Part shown: positions 45,001 to 53,740 of the stretch, piece after piece
Numbering within the stretch: the stretch's first letter is position 1
Layout of the letters: every line of letters starts with the position of its first letter
Source of the DNA: Paenibacillus rhizovicinus
Lineage (GTDB): Bacteria > Bacillota > Bacilli > Paenibacillales > Paenibacillaceae
Assembly (NCBI RefSeq): GCF_010365285.1
Contig: NZ_CP048286.1
Coordinates: forward strand, 6,985,255 to 7,049,254
Length of the DNA stretch: 64,000 bases
Direction: 5' to 3'
Translations under genes and position numbers: made by a program
The notes under the pieces: generated by a model
Seen by the model: only the letters and a program-made list of their open reading frames with translations
What the model was told of the DNA's origin: nothing
The model's database searches: none

Positions 45001-45483
45001 TCATGTATTGATTTCCTGACGGTCTTGCCATGCAAAGGTCGAGGTTCGCTTTGCGATTAACCAATGTCCATCTTCAAAAACATACTCGTCCTCATAGTGT
45101 ACGCCGCTCTTGTTGTTGATCTTCTTGCCGTCCACTGTAGCAATAAGGTCAACCAGGCAATAAAGCGTCCCTTTGGCTGTATTTCCGCTGATCGACACGT
45201 TGTGCTGGCCATTGAAATGATAAACGATATCGAAATTTTTCAAGAAGCTTTCAAATGCAGTTCCGATTTCGTCCGTTCCCCGCAAGCTTGAGACCACATT
45301 ACCGTCAACAATAGAGTCAACGGTTGCGTCCGCGGTGAAAAGCGTGGTCTGCTTTTGCGTATCTTTCTGATCAGCCAGTATTGAAAACGTGTCTACAAGC
45401 TCTCTTAAGGCTCTTACGTGTTCGAGTTCAACGATTCTGTCATATAGTCGGGATTGTGATTCCTGCTCATTTGTATGAGTCAT
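45001..45483 (-). CDS. SnoaL-like (NTF2-fold) protein
   Basis: A 160-residue alpha+beta-barrel protein of the nuclear transport factor 2 superfamily. It shows the long first helix (VELEHVRALRELVDTFSILAD), FTADATVDSIVDG, and the closing strand HWLIAKRTSTFAWQDRQ. Relatives act as hydratases, isomerases or small-molecule binders, and no catalytic residue can be assigned. The start is ATG 45483 with AAGGAGG ahead, although the frame extends to 45528. Its upstream region carries the ACACGCCAA / ACATGCCAA direct repeats shared with the next gene. Confidence 0.8.
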   Translation of the reverse strand: MTHTNEQESQSRLYDRIVELEHVRALRELVDTFSILADQKDTQKQTTLFTADATVDSIVDGNVVSSLRGTDEIGTAFESFLKNFDIVYHFNGQHNVSISGNTAKGTLYCLVDLIATVDGKKINNKSGVHYEDEYVFEDGHWLIAKRTSTFAWQDRQEINT

Positions 45484-45590
45484 TCTATTTCCTCCTTGTG
45501 TAATCTTGTTTACGTGTTGCTTAGCCATCCTCGCTCCAAGTGTTATTCAGCTCAACGACAATCATTTTACCCCTTTGAGACTCTTATTTG

Positions 45591-45630
45591 ACTAGCGATA
45601 CACGCCAAGGTTCTAGCCTGACATGCCAAA
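45591..45630 (-). promoter_or_regulatory. Candidate AraC-type binding site, copy 1
   Basis: ACACGCCAA and ACATGCCAA occur as direct repeats 21 bp apart, two helical turns, about 110-145 bases upstream of the SnoaL-like start. The 40-bp segment matches the one at 46717-46756 at 29 positions. Confidence 0.6.
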
Positions 45631-45733
45631 TTGATGCTGACGCTTATGATTTCAAACCGCGATTTTATATGTTGGGCGAGCTTGACTTGAAAAAGAAACT
45701 GGCGGAAGCGCCGACAGTTTCTTTGGTTAAGAA

Positions 45734-46576
45734 TCAAAATTTATAGCTGCTTAGGGATTTCACAATCTCCGGTCGTTATGGGACAGGAACAAGCTTTTGT
45801 TCGAATCCAGCGTTTGGATCTTATCATATCCTCTTGACTTAAAGAAAAGTCGAAGATGTTGAAGTTCTCGATAATCCGCTCTTTATGAACGGACTTGGGG
45901 ATAGCCACTACCCTCTTTGTATCAACCAGCGGAGCACAACCTGAGCAACGGATTTGTTGTACTTCCCGGCGATGGAGAGCAGCACTTCATTTTGGAAAAG
46001 ATTATTGCGCCCTTCCGCAAATGGACCCCAGGATTCAATCTGTACCTTGTTCTCCAGCATGAATTGGGCACCCTCAATTTGCTGGCAGAACGGATGGGTT
46101 TCAACCTGGTTGACGGCCGGTGTCACTTCATTATGAATAATCAGATCGGTTAGGCGGTCTAGCTGAAAATTGCTGACGCCGATGGCTCTGATCTTTCCTT
46201 CTCGATAAAGCTCTTCCATTGCTCGCCAAGAACCATACACATCGCCGAACGGCTGATGAATCAAGTACAAATCCAGATAATCCAGTTGCAGATTGGCCAG
46301 GGAGTTTTCAAATGCTTTCTTTGTCCGTTCATACCCGGTGTCTTGAATCCAAAGCTTGGTTGTTACAAAAAGCTCCTCTCTCGCCACTCCGCTCCGCTTT
46401 ATGGCACGGCCAACCGCTTCCTCATTCCGGTATGCAGCTGCAGTATCGATCAACCGATAGCCCGTTAGAAGCGCGTCATAGACGCTTTGCTCACATTGCT
46501 GACCGTCCGGAATTTGGTACACGCCAAAGCCTAGAATCGGCATCTCCACGCCATTATTTAAGATTACGTGCTGCAT
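45734..46576 (-). pseudogene. Aldo/keto reductase gene with three frameshifts
   Basis: ATG 46576 behind GGAGG begins a close paralogue of the reductase at 40.0-40.9 kb, with LIDTAAAYRNEEAV, FVTTKLWIQDTGY and DLYLIHQPFGD. The frame stops at 45908 after QVVLRWLIQRG. Adding one base to each of three short runs (about 45911, 45825 and 45770) restores VVAIPKSVHKERIIENF, IQTLDSNKSLF and a natural end at 45734, giving 281 residues against 283 in the paralogue. As read, the product lacks its cofactor-binding C-terminus. Confidence 0.8.
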
Positions 46577-46716
46577 AGCAGTACCTCCAGTGTGATTTCT
46601 ATTAAAGTGCTCGTTCAACGTTGGAGTCCCTCTATCCGAAGGAGGATCAAGTGCTTACTCCGTTCAGCGTTGAACAACCTGACATTACTATCCTACATAA
46701 ATCCTAACCCACAGTA

Positions 46717-46756
46717 ACTGGCGCTACACGCCAAAATACATGCATGATATGCCACG
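46717..46756 (-). promoter_or_regulatory. Candidate AraC-type binding site, copy 2
   Basis: Contains TACACGCCAA and, 21 bp on, ATATGCCA, aligned with copy 1. It lies about 140-180 bases upstream of the frameshifted aldo/keto reductase start at 46576, within the 46577-46774 gap. Confidence 0.6.
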
Positions 46757-46774
46757 TTCTTTTCCTTCAAAGAA

Positions 46775-47143
46775 TTAGTTACTACTGGCAACCGAATGTA
46801 TTGGAATCCAATCATATCCCCGTTTTTCAAAATGCATCTCTATCTTCATAGGCCAAGTGCTTCTAAATCCATTAATTCTGGCATCAATTTTGGTGTCGCA
46901 CAGGAGAACGGCGGTATTGCCGTCTATGGTGATGGTTGTGGTCTGAGGCATAGTTTTAAAATATTTCATTTGTTCATTTTCTATTTGGTTAAGCCATTCT
47001 GCCTTACGTTGATGATACCCTGTCATGTGTACGAGTACATAATCATCATCCAGTATGCGAGCCAATGATTCCGTATCTTTGTTTATCATAGCAGCATCAA
47101 TTTGTTGAAAAACCGCGAGGATCTTTTGCTTGTCCTCATTCAT
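46775..47143 (-). CDS. SnoaL-like / DUF4440 (NTF2-fold) protein
   Basis: A 122-residue NTF2-fold protein (ILAVFQQIDAAMINKDTESL, then LARILDDDYVLVHMTGY and a closing WPMKIEMHFEKRGYDWIPI). AAAGGGGGGC at about 47150-47157 places the start at ATG 47143. It is the last gene of the alcohol-dehydrogenase operon, 81 bases after the aldo/keto reductase stop. Function unknown; it may handle a reactive small molecule processed by the upstream enzymes. Confidence 0.8.
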   Translation of the reverse strand: MNEDKQKILAVFQQIDAAMINKDTESLARILDDDYVLVHMTGYHQRKAEWLNQIENEQMKYFKTMPQTTTITIDGNTAVLLCDTKIDARINGFRSTWPMKIEMHFEKRGYDWIPIHSVASSN

Positions 47144-47224
47144 ATTGCGCCCCCCTTTCAATCCGGGTGAGATATCTTGCTCAAGCCCTGGCGGATCTTG
47201 CCTGTCCGTAAACGATTTCCCCTA

Positions 47225-48205
47225 TTACTGAGCTCCCACTATTGGATGCGGAACATACGGCTCTTCCAGGAATGAAATTTCCTCCGAGGTTAGTTTTACG
47301 GATAGAGCACCCACTGACTCCTCAAGCTGCTTCATTTTCGTTACACCTACGATTGGAGCCGCTACCTGCTCCTTCTGCAGCACCCAGGCAAGGGCAATAT
47401 GACTGCGGGGAACGCTTCGCTTGTCAGCCACTTCCGCCACTCGTTCAACGATCAACCGGTCTTTATCAGCCGTCGCATCGTACTTAGCTTTTTGAACAAC
47501 ATCGGTTTCGAATCGAGGCGTGGTTTCCGACCAATCGCGGATCAATCTACCCGATGCAAGCGGGCTGTAAGGCGTTACCGCGATTTTTTGGTCCTTACAT
47601 AGCGGCATCATCTCTCTCTCTTCTTCGCGGTAGATGAGATTCAGATGATTTTGCATGGAAACAAAACGCGTCCAGCCATTCTTCTCGGCTACGTGCAAAG
47701 CCTTTTGAAATTGCCATGCATACATGGCGGAAGCACCGATATAGCGGGCCTTGCCTGACTTCACTACATCGTGCATGGCTTCCATCGTTTCTTCGATGGG
47801 CGTCATATAGTCCCAACGGTGGATAATGTAAAGATCCACATAGTCGGTCCCAAGTCTCTTTAGGCTTTTATCGATTTCGCTCATAATCGCCTTCCGGGAT
47901 AACCCCGCACTATTGGGACCCTGATGCATACGCCCCCAGACCTTCGTCGCTAGGACAATCTCATCGCGATTCGCATATTCCTTTAAAGCGCGTCCGACAA
48001 TCTCTTCACTGGTGCCGCCGGCATAAATGTTCGCGGTATCGAAGAAGTTGATCCCGAGGTCAAGCGCTCTTTTTATAATTGTGCGGCTGCTCTCCTCATT
48101 CAGTACCCATTGATGCCCCCCTGGCTGTACTTCTCCAAAGCTCATGCAGCCAAGACAAATCCTCGAAACATCCATGCCTGTATTCCCCAGCTTAACGTAA
48201 TCCAT
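47225..48205 (-). CDS. Aldo/keto reductase (YajO/AKR11-like)
   Basis: A 326-residue NADPH-dependent reductase. It has LGNTGMDVSRICLGCMSFG, catalytic Asp/Tyr in FFDTANIYAGGTSEE, Lys in VLATKVWGR, and His in DLYIIHRWDY, then cofactor contacts near IVGVTKMKQLEESV. ATG 48205 is preceded by GGAGAGG. A close paralogue at 52.4-53.3 kb is frameshifted. It is part of the minus-strand run that begins with the alcohol dehydrogenase at 51.0 kb. Substrate unknown. Confidence 0.9.
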   Translation of the reverse strand: MDYVKLGNTGMDVSRICLGCMSFGEVQPGGHQWVLNEESSRTIIKRALDLGINFFDTANIYAGGTSEEIVGRALKEYANRDEIVLATKVWGRMHQGPNSAGLSRKAIMSEIDKSLKRLGTDYVDLYIIHRWDYMTPIEETMEAMHDVVKSGKARYIGASAMYAWQFQKALHVAEKNGWTRFVSMQNHLNLIYREEEREMMPLCKDQKIAVTPYSPLASGRLIRDWSETTPRFETDVVQKAKYDATADKDRLIVERVAEVADKRSVPRSHIALAWVLQKEQVAAPIVGVTKMKQLEESVGALSVKLTSEEISFLEEPYVPHPIVGAQ

Positions 48206-48286
48206 ACGATATCCTCTCCCATATAAATAGATTTAGGAACTTGAACCCGATTCATGCTCCGCGCGTAAAGCCCGTTAATTCCGTCG

Positions 48287-49129
48287 CTATTCCCCTGCTG
48301 GAAAGTCCGTAGAAGCTGCCAATTCGGTCTGTTTCTCGTAATCGGCAATCCGTGCTTTTAACGTCGAAATCGTATTTGCCAAGGCTTGAGAGCCAAGCAC
48401 CATTCGCAGTGGCGCTGGTTCTTTGTCGACACTTTCAATGATGCGGGCAGCCATTCGCGCAGGATCACCTGGAGCAAGACCGTTGGAAGCGTCCAGCATG
48501 CTCAAAAACCCATGTGCCGGGTTACCTTCGTATTCCGGCATCAGATTCGCTACCCGTGCGCTTCCATATCGGAACTCGGTACGGGCTCCGCCCGGCTCAA
48601 CAATGGTGACTCCGATGTTAAACGGGGCGACCTCTTGTGCTACCGATTCGCAGAAGCCCTCAATGCCGAACTTCGTCGCATGGTACATGGAGTTGCCCGG
48701 GAATGCCACTTGTCCGCCATAGGAAGAAAGCTGAATAATGCGGCCGCCGCCTTGGCCCCGCAAATGCGGCAGCGCCGAACGAATGAGCTGAATGGATCCC
48801 GTAAGATTAGTTGCAATGATGTGATCCACCTGGGTATCCGTAAGCTCCTCGGCGGCGCCAAAAAGTCCATAGCCTGCGTTGCTCACAATGACGTCGATCC
48901 GGCCGAATTTCTCAAAGGACTGGTCAACAAGCTGATGGATGGCCGGGACATCGGTCACGTCCAGAACTTCGCAAGTGAACGTCTCCGGATGCTTCTCGAT
49001 GAGATCTTTGACCTTGCTTTTATCGCGGACCGTGCCGATGACGTTGTCGCCCTTCTCCAACAGCTGCTTGGTCAGTTCATACCCAAAGCCGCTGCTTACG
49101 CCCGTGATCAGCCAAGTAAGATTATTCAT
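48287..49129 (-). CDS. Short-chain dehydrogenase/reductase
   Basis: A 280-residue classical SDR with TGVSSGFGYEL, SNAGYGLFG and catalytic YHATK preceded by Ser in LSSYGG. AAGGAGG overlapping the stop of the upstream gene sets the start at ATG 49129, not 49168, and implies translational coupling. It resembles the SDR at 40.9-41.7 kb in family and neighbourhood. The pair of blocks looks like two versions of the same redox module. Confidence 0.9.
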   Translation of the reverse strand: MNNLTWLITGVSSGFGYELTKQLLEKGDNVIGTVRDKSKVKDLIEKHPETFTCEVLDVTDVPAIHQLVDQSFEKFGRIDVIVSNAGYGLFGAAEELTDTQVDHIIATNLTGSIQLIRSALPHLRGQGGGRIIQLSSYGGQVAFPGNSMYHATKFGIEGFCESVAQEVAPFNIGVTIVEPGGARTEFRYGSARVANLMPEYEGNPAHGFLSMLDASNGLAPGDPARMAARIIESVDKEPAPLRMVLGSQALANTISTLKARIADYEKQTELAASTDFPAGE

Positions 49130-49142
49130 GGTAACGTCCTCC

Positions 49143-49901
49143 TTATTCCGATTTCGCTGCCGCTTCATTCACGCACCGCAGCGCATTCAAACTGCGCGGA
49201 TAACCAATGAAGGGAAGGCATTGCGAGATCACCTTAATGAGAAATAACTTATCGTTCCCGAGACGCATATTGGCGGCGGCATGGCTGGTCAGCTGCGGTT
49301 CACAACCGCCTTGGGCGAGCAGAAAGCAAAAGGTAATCATCTCTCTCTGCTTGTAGTCCAAGCCTTTCCGGGTATAGTAATCCCCAAAGCAGTTATCCGC
49401 CAGCCAGCGATTGATGTGCCTGCTTTCTTCCGGTCCTGATTGCCAAAAGTCCCTCATGCTTTCTCCAAAGATGTCCACCTGCGCCAGAATCCCTGCCTCC
49501 AAACGATTTTCCGTTGTTGTCGTTGCTTGGCTCGGCAAAGGGAGTTCAATCCCTTGTGAAACCAGAATTTCATTGACGGCATGCAGATAAGGAAATACCC
49601 GTCCAATGCCGAGATAAGGTACGGACTGATAAACGATTTCCTTTGCTTCCACGGGCGTTACGCCGAAATTGAGCGCTGCCGGGAGCATTGCACTGAACTC
49701 ATCAATCCCTTGACAGCCGATTAATACGGACAATATGGCCATCATGCGCGTACGGTCGTCCAAATCGTCCTGATTGACGACTTCATCAAATGCAAAATTA
49801 TCGAAGCGCTCAATAAACTCCAGATCGGTCTCCAAGAACTTGGATTCGTAACCCGGAAACATTTTATCATGATAGCGTTGGGCTGCTTCCGTAACTTTCA
49901 T
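49143..49901 (-). CDS. Carboxymuconolactone decarboxylase (CMD) family protein, two-domain
   Basis: A 252-residue protein with two CMD-like helical repeats. The first contains DDRTRMMAILSVLIGCQGIDEF and the second LDYKQREMITFCFLLAQGGC, each with the Cys in the position used by AhpD-type thiol peroxidase relatives. No CxxC pair is seen, so redox activity is uncertain. ATG 49901 follows AAAGGAGGAG. It is flanked by the alcohol dehydrogenase (21-base gap) and the SDR (13 bases), so it is in the same operon. Confidence 0.85.
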   Translation of the reverse strand: MKVTEAAQRYHDKMFPGYESKFLETDLEFIERFDNFAFDEVVNQDDLDDRTRMMAILSVLIGCQGIDEFSAMLPAALNFGVTPVEAKEIVYQSVPYLGIGRVFPYLHAVNEILVSQGIELPLPSQATTTTENRLEAGILAQVDIFGESMRDFWQSGPEESRHINRWLADNCFGDYYTRKGLDYKQREMITFCFLLAQGGCEPQLTSHAAANMRLGNDKLFLIKVISQCLPFIGYPRSLNALRCVNEAAAKSE

Positions 49902-49922
49902 CGTTCTCCTCCTTTGGATTGG

Positions 49923-50981
49923 TTACAGCGTAGCCATATCGATGACAAACCGATACCGCACATCACTGTTCAAGACGCGTTCGTATGCTTCGTCAACCTG
50001 GTCGGCCCGGATCACTTCGATCATAGGAGCGATCCCGTTCTCCGCCGAAAAGTCCAGCATCTCTTGAGTTTCTCGGATACCCCCAACGTTGGATGCCGTA
50101 ATGATCCGACGCCCGGCAAATAAGGAAAAGACATTATACTGCTCCGGCTTGTTCGGCAGACCGAGATGAACGAGGGCCCCGTCCACCTTTAGAATGGAGA
50201 GCAAGGCATCCACATTGATATTGGCAGACACGGTGTTTAAAATCAGGTCATATTGACCTGCCTGTTCCGTAAACGTTACTGGATCCGTGGTTACATAATA
50301 TTGACTGGCGCCGAAGCCAAAGGCTTCGTCCTTTTTGTTCGGACTATGACTCAGCACCGTAACTTCCGCCCCCATCTTATGGGCGAACTGAACAGCCATG
50401 TGGCCCAGGCCTCCCATTCCCAGCACGGCAACTTTCTTTCCAGGCCCGGCGTTCCAATGCTTCAATGGAGAGTAAGTGGTTATACCGGCACACAGCAGCG
50501 GGCTCGCCACGTCCATTGCCAAACCGTCCGGAATCCGGACAACAAACCTGTCTTTGACCACGATTTTTTGGCTGTATCCGCCGTAGGTCAGTTCTCCGTC
50601 GTAATCCATGGAGTTGAATACAACAACGACGCCTTTTCGGCAAAATTGCTCCTCGCCGCTGCGGCAGAATTCACATTCACCGCAGGAGTCAACAAAGCAA
50701 CCGACGCCAACCCGATCACCTACAGCGAACTTCGTTACCTCACGGCCTACAGCAGCGACAACCCCTGCAATTTCATGACCGGGTACCATCGGAAAAACGC
50801 CGCGGCCAAAATCATTATGCGCGTTATGAATATCCGAATGGCAGATGCCGCAATATTGAATATCGATCAAGACGTCGTCTGGCCGCAATTCTCTCCGTTC
50901 AATGGTCGTTCGTTCAAAGGGTGCTTTCGCACCTGGAACACTTAATGCACGAACCGTTACGCTCTGATGAAGTTCACACAT
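49923..50981 (-). CDS. Zinc-dependent alcohol dehydrogenase (NADPH, cinnamyl-alcohol type)
   Basis: A 352-residue medium-chain dehydrogenase of the AdhA/YahK group. Catalytic zinc ligands are in YCGICHSD and GHEIAGVV, and structural zinc cysteines in SCGECEFCRSGEEQFC. The cofactor motif GMGGLGHMAVQF is followed by a Ser-rich VLSHSPNKK, as in NADP-specific members. ATG 50981 follows AAAGGA. It is the first gene of a five-gene minus-strand operon driven by a MerR-type promoter. A role in aldehyde detoxification is likely. Confidence 0.92.
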   Translation of the reverse strand: MCELHQSVTVRALSVPGAKAPFERTTIERRELRPDDVLIDIQYCGICHSDIHNAHNDFGRGVFPMVPGHEIAGVVAAVGREVTKFAVGDRVGVGCFVDSCGECEFCRSGEEQFCRKGVVVVFNSMDYDGELTYGGYSQKIVVKDRFVVRIPDGLAMDVASPLLCAGITTYSPLKHWNAGPGKKVAVLGMGGLGHMAVQFAHKMGAEVTVLSHSPNKKDEAFGFGASQYYVTTDPVTFTEQAGQYDLILNTVSANINVDALLSILKVDGALVHLGLPNKPEQYNVFSLFAGRRIITASNVGGIRETQEMLDFSAENGIAPMIEVIRADQVDEAYERVLNSDVRYRFVIDMATL

Positions 50982-51090
50982 GGAATAAACAATCCTTTCG
51001 ATTATGAATGTTTGATCGTGATCTGACTGGTGCTTACTCAGGTTTATATATCCCTAAGATTTGTCGATCTTCCAAATGGAGATCTAGTGT

Positions 51091-51121
51091 AGTGTATCTT
51101 CTGGAGCTAACTCCAAGTCAA
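51091..51121 (-). promoter_or_regulatory. MerR-type promoter of the alcohol dehydrogenase operon
   Basis: On the minus strand TTGACT and TACACT are separated by 19 bases. The spacer holds the palindrome CTTGGAGTTAGCTCCAG (51101-51117). An overlong spacer filled by a dyad is the hallmark of MerR-activated promoters. It lies about 110 bases upstream of the ATG at 50981. Confidence 0.75.
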
Positions 51122-51279
51122 GAAACCTAAAAATGATACTTGATACATTAATGAACTTATGTTTAAAATTATAAGCAAATACAATAGACCTACAATGGTT
51201 AGATCCATTCGGTTTGTTAAGTTATGAACAAAGGGAGCTAAATTGTCTAACTATGATCCATTAAACGAGGTGTCCCACT

Positions 51280-51828
51280 ATGGTTAAAGTCGATCGAAGA
51301 ATAAAAAAAACCCAAGATGCCTTAAAAAATGCCGTACTAGAACTGATGGCTGAAAAGAGCTTTGACGACATTACGATTCAAGACCTGACTGACCGCGCCA
51401 ACGTCAGTCGGGGCACGATTTACCTTCACTACCTGGATAAGTATGACCTGCTCGACAAGCTGATTGAATCGCATATAAACGAACTCGGGGAACGATGCAA
51501 GGCTGCAGCTGATCTGGATTTCGCAGACGGATCACTCATCTGGACCAAATATTTCGAAGAGAACTACCCCTTCTTCTCGATGATGTTGGCAAGTAAAGGA
51601 GCCCCTTACTTTCGCAGCCGGTTCCTCGATTTTTTGATTGATGAGTTTAAAGATGAAATAGACGTAACCAAAGGGAAAAACAAGGGGCTCAACGAGGATA
51701 TGCTTATCCGATTTGTGGCTTCTGCTTATGTAGGGGTGGTGGAATGGTGGTTTATGAATGAAAGACCAATTTCGCATCAAGCATTAGCAGAACAATTAGG
51801 GGATTTGTTGGAGAGGAATTGCGGTTGA
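51280..51828 (+). CDS. TetR/AcrR family transcriptional regulator
   Basis: A 182-residue regulator. The N-terminal helix-turn-helix is ITIQDLTDRANVSRGTIYLHY, preceded by KKTQDALKNAVLELMAEKSF. The C-terminal part resembles TetR_C domains of stress regulators (YPFFSMMLASKGAPYFRSRF). ATG 51280 is preceded by GAGGTG. It is divergent from the alcohol dehydrogenase operon across a 298-base gap that holds the MerR-type promoter. It may repress that operon, itself, or both. Confidence 0.88.
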   Translation: MVKVDRRIKKTQDALKNAVLELMAEKSFDDITIQDLTDRANVSRGTIYLHYLDKYDLLDKLIESHINELGERCKAAADLDFADGSLIWTKYFEENYPFFSMMLASKGAPYFRSRFLDFLIDEFKDEIDVTKGKNKGLNEDMLIRFVASAYVGVVEWWFMNERPISHQALAEQLGDLLERNCG

Positions 51829-51877
51829 AATTATAATATTGATATCTCTAACTTAGGGGGTTGCTTAAAGATCATAT

Positions 51878-51910
51878 AAAAAAGGTTCCGTTCATGTAAA
51901 CGGAACCTTA
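51878..51910 (-). terminator. Terminator overlapping the merR-family gene stop codon
   Basis: On the minus strand AAGGTTCCGTT pairs with AACGGAACCTT across a short loop and is followed by TTTTTTATA. The stem includes the stop codon of the regulator gene. It also separates the convergent TetR gene. Confidence 0.85.
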
Positions 51911-52312
51911 CCAGAGAAAATTAATCATTCTTGTGTAATGTTTTTCTTTCAACACAATCGTTTGTTCATAGCGAGCAATTTTATCATTGAGACGTATGAA
52001 GGTGTTTGTCATTTCTTCGACTTTGACCGCAAGCCGGTCACGCTGCTCGATAAGTAGTTCTTTGCGGGTGACGAGCGTATCGTCTCCCTGTTGAAAAAGT
52101 GCCACATACTCGATCAATGCTTCGACTGGAAGCCCTGCACTCTGCCTCATACACTTAATGAAATCAACCCATTTGAGATCCTCCTCGGTATACTCCCGGT
52201 TGCCGCTTCTGTTTCGGTTAACGGGCGGAATTAATCCGATGCGTTCATAATAACGAAGCGTATCTTGGGATAACCCAAATCTCTCACTTACTTCCGCAAT
52301 CGTCATCGCCAT
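51908..52312 (-). CDS. MerR-family regulator (AdhR/NmlR-like)
   Basis: A 134-residue one-component regulator. The MerR helix-turn-helix MTIAEVSERFGLSQDTLRYY is followed by ERIGLIPPVNRNRSGNREY and a long dimerisation helix. Redox and aldehyde-responsive MerR proteins of this size control adh and aldo/keto reductase genes in Firmicutes. ATG 52312 follows AAGGAGG. It lies 42 bases downstream of a frameshifted aldo/keto reductase and probably shares its promoter, giving autoregulation. No effector Cys can be singled out from the sequence with confidence. Confidence 0.88.
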   Translation of the reverse strand: MAMTIAEVSERFGLSQDTLRYYERIGLIPPVNRNRSGNREYTEEDLKWVDFIKCMRQSAGLPVEALIEYVALFQQGDDTLVTRKELLIEQRDRLAVKVEEMTNTFIRLNDKIARYEQTIVLKEKHYTRMINFLW

Positions 52313-52354
52313 ACCGCCGTTCCCTCCTTATCCATGTCTATACATCGTTCAAGG

Positions 52355-53348
52355 TCATGAACGTGCTTTTATAGCACCCACGACAGGATGTGGCACATAA
52401 GGTTCTTCAAGTGATGCGATTTCTTCCGTAGTCAGCTTGACGGATAGTGCTGGTACCGCTTCTTCAAGCTGAGACAAACCCCGTCACGCCGATGATCGGT
52501 GATGTAACGATCTCCTTCTGCAACATCCAAGCGAGCGCGACCTGAACGCGAGGAACACCGTGCAGAGCAGCGATGGACGCAACACGTTCCGCGATCGGCC
52601 GATCGGCCGTCATCATCGCATCATACTTCCATTTCTGCGCCTGATCGGTTTCGGATCGGGCAGTACTTTCTACTGGGTCGCGTAATAATCTTCCGGATGC
52701 CAGCGGGCTGTAAGGAATCACACCGATCTTCTCTTCTTTGCAAAGCGGGAGCATCTCCCGTTCTTCTTCGCGGTACTGAAGGTTATAATGGTTTTGCATC
52801 GAGATGAACCGGGTCCAGCCATGTAGATCTGCAACATGCAGAGCTTTGAGGAACTGCCAAGCGAACATCGCGGAAGCGCCTATGTATCTTGCTTTCCCTG
52901 CCTTAACGACATCATGCAAAGCTTCCATCGTTTCTTCGATGGGCGTGTCATAGTCCCAGCGGTGAATTTGGTACAGATCCACATAGTCGGTTCCAAGTCG
53001 CTTCAGGCTTTTATCAATTTCGCTTAAGATGGCCTTACGAGATAGGCCTGCGCCGTTAGGTCCATCTTGCATGCGGAAATGAACCTTTGTTGCAATGACA
53101 ACCTCATCCCGATTCGCGTAGTCCTTTAAAGCCCGGCCTACGATTTCCTCACTCGCACCAGTCGAATACACATTTGCCGTATCGAAAAAATTGATGCCAT
53201 GATCAAGGGCCCTCCTGATGATCGGACGGCTGTGTTCCTCGTCTAGAATCCATGGATGCGTCCATCGGCTTACATCGCCGAAGCTCATACAGCCAAGACA
53301 AAGCCTGGATACGTCCAAGCCGGTATTCCCCAATTTCACGTACTCCAT
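52355..53348 (-). pseudogene. Aldo/keto reductase gene, frameshifted near the 3' end
   Basis: ATG 53348 with AAAGGA ahead starts a paralogue of the reductase at 47.2-48.2 kb (LGNTGLDVSRLCLGCMSFG, FFDTANVYSTGASEE, DLYQIHRWDY). The frame ends at 52464 after PIIGVTGFVSA. Deleting one T at about 52476 restores GLSQLEEAVPALSVKL and EPYVPHPVVGAIKARS with a stop at 52355, 330 residues in all. As read it lacks its last 37 residues. The gene heads a short transcript with the MerR regulator. Confidence 0.78.
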
Positions 53349-53391
53349 ATCATCATTCCTTTCTCAAATGGGTGCCCATACATACCGCGAT

Positions 53392-53422
53392 ATTATCCCA
53401 TATGGAGTTAACTCCAAGTCAA
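53392..53422 (-). promoter_or_regulatory. MerR-type promoter of the aldo/keto reductase-merR transcript
   Basis: On the minus strand TTGACT and GATAAT are 19 bases apart, with TGGAGTTAACTCCA (53403-53416), a perfect 14-bp dyad, in the spacer. It is nearly identical to the promoter at 51.1 kb, about 45-75 bases upstream of ATG 53348. Confidence 0.78.
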
Positions 53423-53638
53423 GCATATGCGTGGAATAAATTATATGGGCCGGTCTTGTCATACATCTACGCGGCGGCATGCAGCCCGCAAATCAAATTC
53501 ACGATTCGCCTGGCGACGACGATCCAACTATGGTCGGTATGAAAAGCCTATTCAGGGACATGAAAATGTGAAAAATCTACGTATCAGCCAGCGCCCCGTC
53601 ACTCTACAGATCAGCAAAATAAGTGCATTCCTAATGTT

Positions 53639-53669
53639 AAAGGAGACCATAATAAACCATGGTCTCCTT
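53639..53669. terminator. Hairpin between the redox block and the Tn7-like module
   Basis: AAGGAGACCAT and ATGGTCTCCTT form an 11-bp stem with an 8-base loop. The 53349-53740 stretch otherwise holds the promoter above and two copies of CTACNNATCAGC (53577 and 53604). No convincing gene was seen. Confidence 0.6.
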
Positions 53670-53740
53670 CTAAACAGAATGGAATGGGCACCGATATTCT
53701 TTATTTTTGTTGGGGTTCTCATCTTCCCACATATGGAGTT

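Noticed and set aside
53400..53740. The word CATATGGAGTT occurs at both ends of the gap before tniQ, resembling a target duplication
   Set aside because: The copies are 330 bases apart, one is part of the MerR promoter and the other lies at the 3' end of tniQ; no transposon ends flank them.
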